Assembly (NCBI GenBank): GCA_033344735.1
Contig: JAWPMW010000001.1
Span: forward strand, 1,118,171 to 1,182,170
Direction of reading: 5' to 3'
Length of the DNA: 64,000 nt
Origin: Gammaproteobacteria bacterium
GTDB lineage: Bacteria; Pseudomonadota; Gammaproteobacteria; UBA4575
The notes under the pieces were generated by a model. It was not told the origin of the DNA. It searched no databases and saw nothing but the letters and a program-made list of their open reading frames with translations. This document shows positions 19,776 through 28,273 of this stretch, piece after piece. Both the position numbers and the translations under genes were made by a program. How positions within the stretch are numbered: position 1 is the first letter of the stretch; each line of letters begins with the position of its first letter.

Positions 19776-20647
19776 TGGAACCTGTAGCCGCCACTTCATG
19801 GGAGAAGTTCAAAGGATTAATTTTTCATTGCTTCCCTCACCACTTATTGTCACGCACAACATTTTGGCTAACTCGTCAGCATTTACCATATATGGAAAAA
19901 TTAATTAGCTTCTTCATTAGTGCTTTCAAAGTCGACATGAAGGATGCTGTTATTGAAGACATCTCACGTTACTCCACATTTAATGAATTTTTCACCCGCG
20001 AATTAAAACCAAACACACGCCCAATAGATAGCAGCACTGAAAGTATTGCGTCTCCATGCGATGGGAAAATTAGTATGTTTGGCGAGATTGATCAAAACAC
20101 ATTAATACAAGCCAAAAACAAAACATTCACTCTCAATGAATTCTTAACGCCTAGTTGCGAAAATTTGGATAAATTTATTGGTGGCAGCTTCTGTACAATT
20201 TACTTATCACCGCGTGACTACCATCGCGTGCATGCCGCCTATAGCGGACAATTGTTAGAAATGATTTATGTACCAGGCCGATTATTTAGCGTAGCGCCAT
20301 ATGCACCAAAGGCAATTGACAAGTTATATGCACGTAACGAACGCGTTGTTTCTGTTTTCAAAATTGAAAATGGCTATATGGCAATCACAATGGTTGGTGC
20401 CGTTAATGTCTCTGCAATCGAAATGATTTGGGAAGGCTTAGTCACACCACCGCACTTAAACACCACCGTTCATTACAATTATACAGACAGAAACATTGTG
20501 CTGAATAAAGGCCAACATATGGGCACATTTAATATGGGTTCAACAGTAGTAATGATTTTTTCTAAAAGCTATGCTCAAATGCTACAACAACTACACATAG
20601 ACCAAACAGTTAGAATGGGTGAAACCATAGCTACTCGAATGAGATAA
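19775..20647 (+). CDS. psd: Phosphatidylserine decarboxylase proenzyme
   Basis: Psd makes phosphatidylethanolamine from phosphatidylserine at the inner membrane. The 290-residue proenzyme should self-cleave at Gly255-Ser256 in FNMGSTVVM, turning the serine into the catalytic pyruvoyl group. The common LGST here reads MGST, a variant seen in the family. FCTIYLSPRDYHRVHAAY carries the conserved histidine region. It is convergent with epmA, with 4 bases between the stops. Confidence 0.96.
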   Translation: MEPVAATSWEKFKGLIFHCFPHHLLSRTTFWLTRQHLPYMEKLISFFISAFKVDMKDAVIEDISRYSTFNEFFTRELKPNTRPIDSSTESIASPCDGKISMFGEIDQNTLIQAKNKTFTLNEFLTPSCENLDKFIGGSFCTIYLSPRDYHRVHAAYSGQLLEMIYVPGRLFSVAPYAPKAIDKLYARNERVVSVFKIENGYMAITMVGAVNVSAIEMIWEGLVTPPHLNTTVHYNYTDRNIVLNKGQHMGTFNMGSTVVMIFSKSYAQMLQQLHIDQTVRMGETIATRMR

Positions 20648-20651
20648 ATAT

Positions 20652-21605
20652 TCAAGCATTTGACCAATCAAAGCTAATTACCTCAGCCAACGATGATGCT
20701 CCTACTGCAAGCATCATAACCCGATCAAATCCCACTGCAACACCAGCACATTTAGGAAGACCTTGCTCTAACGCTTCAATTAAACGCTGGTCAATTTCTA
20801 CTTTGGTTAAATCATGCGTCTTTCTAATCAATTGGTCATTTTCAAAACGCTTTATCTGCTGCTCAGGATCTAATAATTCGACATAGCCATTCGCCAACTC
20901 AATACCTTTATAGAACACTTCGAATCTATCTGCGATAGCCTGATTTTTATCATCAAGTTTAGATAATGCTGCCTGTGCTGCAGGATAATGAAATACTACA
21001 GTGACAGATCGCGCATTCATTGACGGCTGAACTTTGTGTGAGAATAAAAAATCGATACATTGCGCCAACGACATATCAAATTGCTGCATTAAATTACTCT
21101 GTCTCACCAAATCTTTAATTTCACCGCATGACAGTGATTGTAATGACACTCCCAATGCCTTTTCAGTTAAATCGTAGTAACTAATATATTCAATATTTAT
21201 TGACGCACACTCATCGGATAATAGCTCAAGAATCAAATCAACTGTTTCTCGCATAATTTGTTGCAAACAGAAGCCATGCCTATACCACTCGATGATAGTA
21301 AATTCAGGATTGTGCAAAGCGCCTTGCTCGCCAACCCGAAAAGATTTACATATCTGAAAAATATCAGGTGCGCCTGCAGCAAGTAATCGCTTCATTGCAT
21401 ATTCAGGAGATGTTTGCAGATAACGCAATTCATCAGCTGTAATTTTATATGAGTCAATATTAGGCTCAGTAACAGTATGCGAACATGCCAAAGGTGTCTC
21501 CACTTCTAACACATTTCGCTGAGAAAAGAAGTCGCGCGTTCTATTCAGCAATTCCGCACGTTGCTGGAGGTTTTGCAAACTGGCTGTCGGACGCCAATTA
21601 GACAT
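20652..21605 (-). CDS. epmA: Elongation factor P beta-lysyl ligase
   Basis: EpmA (GenX/PoxA/YjeA) attaches (R)-beta-lysine to the conserved lysine of EF-P. The 317-residue protein is a class II aminoacyl-tRNA-synthetase catalytic core without an anticodon-binding domain. It has motif 2-like FRVGEQGALHNPEFTIIEWY and motif 3-like GVAVGFDRVMMLA. The lack of an N-terminal OB domain and its position beside efp and epmB separate it from LysS. It lies 20 bases downstream of efp on the same strand. Confidence 0.96.
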   Translation of the reverse strand: MSNWRPTASLQNLQQRAELLNRTRDFFSQRNVLEVETPLACSHTVTEPNIDSYKITADELRYLQTSPEYAMKRLLAAGAPDIFQICKSFRVGEQGALHNPEFTIIEWYRHGFCLQQIMRETVDLILELLSDECASINIEYISYYDLTEKALGVSLQSLSCGEIKDLVRQSNLMQQFDMSLAQCIDFLFSHKVQPSMNARSVTVVFHYPAAQAALSKLDDKNQAIADRFEVFYKGIELANGYVELLDPEQQIKRFENDQLIRKTHDLTKVEIDQRLIEALEQGLPKCAGVAVGFDRVMMLAVGASSLAEVISFDWSNA

Positions 21606-21625
21606 AGGAAATATTAGAACTGAAA

Positions 21626-22198
21626 CTAGTTATCCTTTACTCGTGACACATATTCACCTGTACGAGTATCTATTTTAATTACTTCACCTTCTTCAACAAA
21701 CAGAGGCACTTTTACTGTTGCCCCCGTTTCAAGAGTTGCAGGCTTGGTAGCTCCTTGCGCAGTATCGCCTTTGACACCCGGATCTGATTGAGTAATCTTT
21801 AATTCTACAAAATTTGGCGCACTAACTGATAAAGGTGCTCCATTGTACAAAGTGACCTGACATATATCTTGATCTTTCAGCCACTTATAAGACTCTCCTA
21901 CGGCAGTAGAATCGGCTGCATGCTGTTCAAAAGTCGTCTGATCCATAAAGTGCCATTGCTCACCATCCGAGTACAAATACTGCATATCCACTTCCATTAC
22001 GTCAGCACCCTCTACACTATCTCCAGACTTAAAGGTACGATCTACCACACGCCCTGTCTTGAGGTTACGAATTTTTACCCGGTTAAAAGCTTGACCCTTG
22101 CCAGGTTTGACAAATTCATTCTCTACAATGGTATAGGGATCGCCATCTATCATAATTTTAAGACCTGACTTAAATTCGTTAGTACTGTAACTTGCCAT
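21626..22198 (-). CDS. efp: Translation elongation factor P
   Basis: EF-P rescues ribosomes stalled at polyproline. The 190-residue protein carries the modified lysine at position 34 in VKPGKGQAF, which is the loop recognised by EpmA. The usual KOW-like and two OB domains account for its length. The presence of lysine here, and not arginine, fits the EpmA/EpmB beta-lysylation route found on both sides of this gene. Confidence 0.98.
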   Translation of the reverse strand: MASYSTNEFKSGLKIMIDGDPYTIVENEFVKPGKGQAFNRVKIRNLKTGRVVDRTFKSGDSVEGADVMEVDMQYLYSDGEQWHFMDQTTFEQHAADSTAVGESYKWLKDQDICQVTLYNGAPLSVSAPNFVELKITQSDPGVKGDTAQGATKPATLETGATVKVPLFVEEGEVIKIDTRTGEYVSRVKDN

Positions 22199-22230
22199 AA
22201 AGATAACTTCATTAATTTAAAAGACGCGCC

Positions 22231-23223
22231 ATGATACCGTGCAAGCCAACATCGGAACATCCCCCACAGTGGAAAAAACTATTTGCCACCTCATATGTGG
22301 GCATCAAAGAATTTGCCAAGCGCGCGTCTGATTATTCAGTTAGCGCTGACAACCTGAACAAAATTGATGCGCTCTTCCCCATTCAACTATCACAACAGTT
22401 ACTAGATAACCATCCCATTGATGGACCTGTATTAAAACAGTACCTTCCCAACATTCAAGAGTTAAACAACCCATCAGGTTATACAGATGATCCCGTGGGT
22501 GATATATCCGCTACTCTACAACCAGGCATTATCAAGAAATACAAACATCGTGTTTTACTCATTACAAATAACACTTGCCCAATACATTGCCGATACTGTT
22601 TTCGAAAAGATTTCCCTTACCCTGAGACTAACCCTAACACTCATCAGTTTGAAAGCGCCATATCTTTTTGTGAAAAAGATAAATCTATTAACGAAGTAAT
22701 ACTCAGTGGTGGAGACCCACTTAGCTTAGAAGATCATGTACTTGATACACTTTTCAAGTCACTAGAAAAAATTCCCCACATTAAGACAATACGCATACAC
22801 ACAAAATTTCCTTCTGTATATCCAGAACGCATCACGCAAGAATTTTTAGTGGCATTAAAAAATTGCACACTTAATAAAGTGTGCGTATTTCACATAAATC
22901 ATCCAGATGAAATTAACCACCAATTTTGTGATGCAGTACAAAAAATTAAACAGACAAATACGACTACATTCAATCAATCAGTATTGTTAAATAATGTAAA
23001 TGACAACCCTGATATATTAATAGAATTATCCAACAAATTATTTGCAGCCGGTGTTGTTCCATATTACTTACACATGCTAGATCCTGCCAAAGGTACGCAT
23101 CACTTTAGCGTTTCAACAGAACGCGCTAAATCCATTATCCAACAAATGAAAAATAACTTGCCTGGCTACCTTGTGCCTAAACTTGCTCAGGAAATCCCTG
23201 GGCAAAACAGCAAAATTTACTAA
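22231..23223 (+). CDS. epmB: EF-P lysine 2,3-aminomutase (radical SAM)
   Basis: EpmB converts L-lysine to (R)-beta-lysine for EF-P modification. The 330-residue protein has the radical-SAM cluster motif CPIHCRYC, with cysteines at 116, 120 and 123. SGGDPLSL and the C-terminal YYLHMLDPAKGTHHF, including PLP-site elements, are also present. It is divergent from efp, with only 32 bases between the start codons. EpmC, the hydroxylase found in enterobacteria, is not in the window. Confidence 0.96.
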   Translation: MIPCKPTSEHPPQWKKLFATSYVGIKEFAKRASDYSVSADNLNKIDALFPIQLSQQLLDNHPIDGPVLKQYLPNIQELNNPSGYTDDPVGDISATLQPGIIKKYKHRVLLITNNTCPIHCRYCFRKDFPYPETNPNTHQFESAISFCEKDKSINEVILSGGDPLSLEDHVLDTLFKSLEKIPHIKTIRIHTKFPSVYPERITQEFLVALKNCTLNKVCVFHINHPDEINHQFCDAVQKIKQTNTTTFNQSVLLNNVNDNPDILIELSNKLFAAGVVPYYLHMLDPAKGTHHFSVSTERAKSIIQQMKNNLPGYLVPKLAQEIPGQNSKIY

Positions 23224-23236
23224 ATCTCCTAACCCA

Positions 23237-23350
23237 CTAGTTGTTAGTAATTTTATTAATTTTTTTTAGTTGATAAGGCAGTCACAGACCCCAGATAGGG
23301 CAACAACTATACTTATTTGCGTCAATTAGGATAGACGGGGGGCTACTGCC
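23237..23350 (+). other. Possible structured leader before the PilZ-like / fimX genes
   Basis: The 216-base gap before the PilZ-like gene is GC-richer than its surroundings and contains nested complementary segments. GGCAGT at 23277-23282 pairs with ACTGCC at 23345-23350. Inside, AGACCCC can pair with GGGGGGCT with one mismatch. AACAACTA at 23302-23309 can pair with TAGTTGTT at 23238-23245 or, over six bases, with TAGTTG at 23267-23272, so two upstream partners compete. A Shine-Dalgarno-like AAGGAG at 23354-23359 is not followed by a start codon at a usable distance. It does not match the class I or II c-di-GMP riboswitch consensus as I know it. The function is unproven. Confidence 0.3.
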
Positions 23351-23439
23351 GACAAGGAGACAGCTAGCTAGCCGCATTTTATTGGTACAAGTTTTAGAAT
23401 CTAAAATTGGAAAACTCAAACCTGCAAGGAACTATTTCG

Positions 23440-25185
23440 ATGTTATTGGACATGCAAATCTACATGCCTACACAAGATCCATTGGCGCAGCCGGATATTG
23501 CATTTACTCCACGGCAGATCAAGAAATGGATCAAAGATTTACCTATGATCAATCTTGATTCTGCTAGCAAGCAAACCCATCAGCTCATCGCTGCAAGCAA
23601 CAGGCAGACATATCCTGTCAAACAGAGACTTGCATCAATTGAATTATTACAGCCGCTATCAAAAATATTTCTAGATCATCATCGCAGATATTTAGCATGT
23701 CAAACATTCCCATTATCACCAGGAGCTAACGAAATATTTCAACTCCAGCAAAGCATGAATTCTGAACTTGCTATTGCTTTTAAAATTATTATCTCTGAAG
23801 TCGTACAAGGTGATTCAAAATTAGACCAAAAGAAATTACTGCACTGCATCTTCAAAGCCATTTCTCATCTGCAACAACAGTATGTGTCTGGTTTATTAAT
23901 GTACCAAGAATTACCAAACAATCTCTGGCACGACATTTGTCAACTATACAGAGTCGCAGAGCACTATGGCTTACATACCGCATTAGTATTGGTCGATGGA
24001 ACCAAACAAAAATCGACTATTCTAAATATCTTTAAACACCTTTGTGCTTTGACATTAATTTCATTCAATCAACTCCGCCAAGGTGAAGCGGACAAGGTCA
24101 ATAGATTTCTTGAAGAACATCATGAGTTAATTGATATCAAGCCCAACACAGACTCTTTATCTGGCGAGTATATCTATATTGCTAACTTAGCAACTGGAAA
24201 ATATCCAACTTATTATATCCCACGTGAGATGCCGATCTCCACTGAAAACCGCTTTATAGGTTATTCAGCACTTGTAAGTAAACTTGGCGAATCAACTAAG
24301 AAGTTCGCACAGAGCACTTCATACTACTTGCAGTCAAACGAAGAACTAGATCCAGAATTGGCTAGCCGCCTAATCACTATGATAGGCAATCCCAGCCAAC
24401 GCCACAAAAAGAGAATTAAGAGTGATCAAGTCGTACGTGCAATTATCGGACTTAAACGCATCGTTGAAACTATGACACCTAAAGAGCAAGACTTATCTAG
24501 AGATTATTCGGAGCAAAGTTCATTCGTCGTCAACAGCCTCTCCTTATTACCAATAGAGGAATCTATCAACGCCAGCTCACCTAAACAATTAAGCAAATCA
24601 TCTGCTAACGAAACGTTAAGTGATGTGTGGAACCCATTTGCCACAAAGTCAGGCGTAACAAATATCGATAATCAGCAACATCAAGATCAAGAGCAGGAAA
24701 AATATACAGACATTGTTAGTTCATTGGATAAATGGCAAGTAGAAAACTTCAATGCTGGCGGCTTTTGTCTACACTACAGAGCTGAAGGCATATGCACTAC
24801 ACGTGTAGGAGATATCATTGCAGTAAGAGATGAAAATAAAAGTCGCGAAACATTACAGTGGCGAGTAGGCATCATTCGCTGGATGCAAGGACTACCAAAT
24901 AAAGAACACAAAGTAGGCGTAGAACTTTTTGGTGCAGAATGCGCATGCATCACTGCATATAACAAAAATAATACTCACTTGGAGCATGAAGGATTACTAC
25001 TTAAAAGAATTTTTGAGAACAGCAAAAGCTATAGTTTGCTATTACCCTCTAACACGAACTTAGACTCACGAGAGATTGTTATTAGAGGCTCCAACAGTAA
25101 GCGCGCCGTCATGCTGGGGAGGACACTTGAAAAAACCAGTTGCTTCTCCCACATTGAAGTAATAAAAATATTTAGCGGCCAATAA
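23440..25185 (+). CDS. PilZ-like C-terminal domain protein of unknown function
   Basis: This is a protein of about 581 residues with no named family I can assign with certainty. The open frame begins at TTG 23407, but ATG at 23440 has AAGGA nine bases upstream and is preferred. The first 400 or so residues look alpha-helical and cytosolic, with no signal peptide or membrane helix, followed by a polar linker. The last 140 residues look like a PilZ beta-barrel: VENFNAGGFCL resembles the (D/N)xSxxG motif with Asn replacing Ser. Strands follow in WRVGIIRWMQGLP and KVGVELFGAECACI. The upstream RxxxR motif that grips c-di-GMP is not evident. It precedes fimX by 38 bases, which suggests a shared role in c-di-GMP control of pili. 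This link is inference from context. Confidence 0.65.
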   Translation: MLLDMQIYMPTQDPLAQPDIAFTPRQIKKWIKDLPMINLDSASKQTHQLIAASNRQTYPVKQRLASIELLQPLSKIFLDHHRRYLACQTFPLSPGANEIFQLQQSMNSELAIAFKIIISEVVQGDSKLDQKKLLHCIFKAISHLQQQYVSGLLMYQELPNNLWHDICQLYRVAEHYGLHTALVLVDGTKQKSTILNIFKHLCALTLISFNQLRQGEADKVNRFLEEHHELIDIKPNTDSLSGEYIYIANLATGKYPTYYIPREMPISTENRFIGYSALVSKLGESTKKFAQSTSYYLQSNEELDPELASRLITMIGNPSQRHKKRIKSDQVVRAIIGLKRIVETMTPKEQDLSRDYSEQSSFVVNSLSLLPIEESINASSPKQLSKSSANETLSDVWNPFATKSGVTNIDNQQHQDQEQEKYTDIVSSLDKWQVENFNAGGFCLHYRAEGICTTRVGDIIAVRDENKSRETLQWRVGIIRWMQGLPNKEHKVGVELFGAECACITAYNKNNTHLEHEGLLLKRIFENSKSYSLLLPSNTNLDSREIVIRGSNSKRAVMLGRTLEKTSCFSHIEVIKIFSGQ

Positions 25186-25223
25186 CCGCCAATAGATTTA
25201 CTAAAGGACTGGCACCTAAACAC

Positions 25224-27299
25224 ATGGATCAGATATTAAAAATATTGGTAATTGACCAAGATGCAAACAATGCTGACAATATTGTACGTACAATAAAATC
25301 ATCAGGCTTTGCAGTGCGTGAAACTATAGTTTCGTCTAGAGAGCAATTTGAGGATGTCAAAAATTTAGAAATAAACCCTCACATTATCATTCAAGCCAAC
25401 AATATTGATGAGCTAACTATTCAAGATGCTCGAAATTGTTTCGATATCAACTCTCATGAAATTCCAATTGTTGCACTTAGCGAAGATTTATCAACACAAC
25501 AGTCAAGTTTATTTCTTGATGGTGCAACCATAGTTCTAGATTACAACGATAATGAGCAATTAAAGCATGCTACTTCACGTGTTGCACAAACCGAATTTTA
25601 TATCCAAGATCTAAAAGTGCAGGCTGACAATTACAAAGAATTAGACCAGCGTTACAATAAAATTCTAAATACCTCGCGTGACGCTATTTGTTATATCCAC
25701 GAAGGATTACACACGTATGCTAATGCATCTTATTTAGAATTATTTGACATTGAAGGCTCAGAAGAAGCGAGCGTTTTATCAATCCTTGAGCTAGTCTCAC
25801 CTGATGATCAAGCATCATTAAAATCAATACTAAAAGATGTAAGCAAAAATCATACGTCTGGTACAGCGAGCTTAAACTTCAAGTCTGGAGATGAATATTT
25901 CCATACTGATATTGAATACAATCCTGTATTGGTTGAAGGAGAAACTTGCGCACAATTTGTATTACACATGCAAACTAGCGAGTCCAAGGAGCTTCAAGAA
26001 CAACTTAGCTATATAAGCGAGCGTGACCATGGAACAGGGTTCTTCCATAGAAAGTCACTGACAGATAAAATACAAGAAGCTATTGAGTCTGCGCAGGGCG
26101 GCCAGACACCCGCAACATACATTCAAATCGATATAGCTAATATTGACACCATTAAAGATCAGCTTGGTATAGCAACAATAGACAAACTAGGAGCGCATAT
26201 AGCTGAAGCACTAAAACAAGTTTGCAGCGATAATGAAACGCTAGGAAAGATTACTGACGAATCATTTGGCATACTGACATCGGAAAGTGATGAAGACAAA
26301 CTAGTCACACTAGGCGAACAGTTTAGAGAAGCTATAGATACCAATCCTGTCACCATCAAGAACCAAAAAGTGTCTCCTGAACTATACATCGGAGCAACTT
26401 CACTCGACCCAAGTTTTGAAGATGTCTCTGATGCACTTTCTGCGGCAAAATCTGCCTGCGATTATGCATGGGAAAATGAAATCCAAGAACTTTATATTTT
26501 TGCCAAGGAATCTCGCAGTCTTACAGGCACATTACTAGATCAGAAATGGACACAAGAGCTGCAAGATGCAATTCGGGAAAATAGATTACAACTACTTTAT
26601 CAACCTGTTGTTAGCATTGCAGGAAAATCTGAAGATCGCTACCAAGTTTACACACAACTTGTCAGCAAAGAAGGTGCAAAAATCTCAGTCGCAGAATTAC
26701 TTCCAAGTATTGAAAGGTCTGGAGTTTCTGCGATGTTAGATCGCTGGGTGGTAACTACCGCATTAAAGAAACTGGCAGAACACACTGATAAAAGTCCAGA
26801 ATCTTTATTCTTCATAAAATTAACTGCAGGCGCATTGAACGACCAACAATTTATACCTTGGTTAGAAAAGCAATGTAAAAGCCAAAATGTTAATCCATTT
26901 AGATTGGTATTTGATATGCGCGAAGAAAGTATTGTTAGCCACTTGAAGGATGCACGCGAATTTGCTACCCAATTACAACAATTAGGCTGCCAGATTGCTA
27001 TAGATGCATTTGGCATAAGCCAAGAACCTGGAAAGATTTTATCAATGATTCCTGCTAGCTATTTGAAGTTAAGCTTCCAGCTAATGGCCAGCCTTAAGAA
27101 TGGTGATCAGGAGCGCATTGAAGAGATCAAGCATATTTGTGCTCAAGCGAAAGAGAAAAACACAATGACAATCGCGCCATTCGTTGAAACAGCAGAAGCA
27201 TTATCACAAATTTGGTCGATCAATATCGATTTTGTAAGTGGCGACTTCTTCCGTGAGCCAAACGAAAATCTAGGTTACGATTTCTCCAGTGCTGCTTAA
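25224..27299 (+). CDS. fimX: FimX-like c-di-GMP effector with degenerate REC, GGDEF and EAL domains
   Basis: FimX controls type IV pilus assembly and twitching by binding c-di-GMP without making or degrading it. This 691-residue protein has an N-terminal receiver-like domain (residues 1-125) in which the phospho-acceptor Asp is not seen (HIIIQAN where DLVLLD is usual). A PAS domain (about 140-250) and a GGDEF-like domain (about 260-420) follow; its signature reads ITDESF. Last is an EAL-like domain (about 440-690) that begins YQPVVSIAG. There the EAL tripeptide position reads QVY instead of the EVL known in FimX, so the catalytic Glu is lost. The C-terminus FREPNENLGYDFS closely resembles FimX proteins. 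An AAAGGA lies 15 bases before the ATG, farther than usual. Confidence 0.88.
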   Translation: MDQILKILVIDQDANNADNIVRTIKSSGFAVRETIVSSREQFEDVKNLEINPHIIIQANNIDELTIQDARNCFDINSHEIPIVALSEDLSTQQSSLFLDGATIVLDYNDNEQLKHATSRVAQTEFYIQDLKVQADNYKELDQRYNKILNTSRDAICYIHEGLHTYANASYLELFDIEGSEEASVLSILELVSPDDQASLKSILKDVSKNHTSGTASLNFKSGDEYFHTDIEYNPVLVEGETCAQFVLHMQTSESKELQEQLSYISERDHGTGFFHRKSLTDKIQEAIESAQGGQTPATYIQIDIANIDTIKDQLGIATIDKLGAHIAEALKQVCSDNETLGKITDESFGILTSESDEDKLVTLGEQFREAIDTNPVTIKNQKVSPELYIGATSLDPSFEDVSDALSAAKSACDYAWENEIQELYIFAKESRSLTGTLLDQKWTQELQDAIRENRLQLLYQPVVSIAGKSEDRYQVYTQLVSKEGAKISVAELLPSIERSGVSAMLDRWVVTTALKKLAEHTDKSPESLFFIKLTAGALNDQQFIPWLEKQCKSQNVNPFRLVFDMREESIVSHLKDAREFATQLQQLGCQIAIDAFGISQEPGKILSMIPASYLKLSFQLMASLKNGDQERIEEIKHICAQAKEKNTMTIAPFVETAEALSQIWSINIDFVSGDFFREPNENLGYDFSSAA

Positions 27300-27305
27300 T
27301 TAATA

Positions 27306-28190
27306 CTAGCTATTTTCTAACGCAGCAATGCGTTGATCTAACGGGGGATGCGACATCAACAACTTCTGCAATCCTCCTTTTACTCCACCTGAAATCCCAA
27401 ATGCTGCTAACTCTCCTGGTAAATCTTCGGGTTGATGTGCAGACTGTAAACGACGCAAAGCGGCTATCATATTATTCTTTCCAGCAAGCTCCGCACCACC
27501 AATATCAGCGCGATACTCTCTACGTCGCGAGAACCACTTAGCAATAATAGCGGCCAAAATACCTAACACCATTTCAGCGATAATACTGCCAATAAAATAT
27601 CCTGGCCCTATACCTCGCTCAATTTTAAATACCGCACGGTCAATCAACATACCTATAATTCGCGAGAATAAAATAACAAACGTATTCAATACACCTTGCA
27701 ACAACCCCATCGTGACCATATCACCATTTGCTACATGACTAACCTCATGGCCAAGCACCGCTTCAACTTCACCTTTGGACATCGACTGTAACAATCCGGT
27801 ACTCACCGCGACTAGCGCATCATTCTTTTTCATTCCGGTAGCAAATGCATTTGGTTGAGGGGATTCGAATATGCCCACTTCAGGCATACCAATGCCCGCT
27901 TGCTGAGCTTGGCGTTGCACCGTCTCGATAAGCCAGCGCTCAATATCGTTTTGAGGCGATTCAATCACCTGCAAACCAGTACTCTTCTTTGCCATCCATT
28001 TAGAAATAGCTAAAGAGATGAACGAGCCTCCAAAGCCCATCACCAGCGCCATGATTAGCAAACCATTAATTTGTCCGCTCATGCCTTGCTGAGCCAGCCA
28101 AGCATCTAAACCTAGTACACGAGACGAGACACTAAGTACGGCTAATACACCAAAATTAGCGGCTAAAAATAATCCTATACGTGACAGCAT
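27306..28190 (-). CDS. htpX: Protease HtpX, membrane metalloprotease
   Basis: HtpX is an M48 zinc protease in the inner membrane that degrades misfolded membrane proteins. The 294-residue protein has two N-terminal membrane helices (about residues 4-24 and 40-62). The zinc motif HEVSH is at 148-152, two more hydrophobic segments follow, and the third zinc ligand is in RREYRADIGGAELAG. It is convergent with fimX, with a 6-base gap, and is the last gene of a leftward run after parE-parC. Confidence 0.97.
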   Translation of the reverse strand: MLSRIGLFLAANFGVLAVLSVSSRVLGLDAWLAQQGMSGQINGLLIMALVMGFGGSFISLAISKWMAKKSTGLQVIESPQNDIERWLIETVQRQAQQAGIGMPEVGIFESPQPNAFATGMKKNDALVAVSTGLLQSMSKGEVEAVLGHEVSHVANGDMVTMGLLQGVLNTFVILFSRIIGMLIDRAVFKIERGIGPGYFIGSIIAEMVLGILAAIIAKWFSRRREYRADIGGAELAGKNNMIAALRRLQSAHQPEDLPGELAAFGISGGVKGGLQKLLMSHPPLDQRIAALENS

Positions 28191-28273
28191 GATGACCTCT
28201 TACATTAACTCTCTAATCAAACTATAAAATAACGTGAATTTATGACAATTCAACCTTCAACAAGTTTAACAAT

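Noticed and set aside
23354..23359. AAGGAG as a ribosome-binding site for a leader peptide
   Set aside because: No ATG, GTG or TTG lies at a suitable distance; the nearest TTG is more than 20 bases downstream and gives a frame overlapping the real gene.
23277..23380. A class I c-di-GMP riboswitch before the PilZ-like/fimX genes
   Set aside because: Only an AGGGCAAC stretch resembles the consensus; the GNRA loop and the GACGCAAAGC element are absent on the plus strand. GACGCAAA occurs only on the minus strand by chance.
23407..23439. TTG at 23407 as start of the PilZ-like protein
   Set aside because: It lacks a ribosome-binding site, whereas ATG at 23440 has AAGGA at a nine-base spacing.
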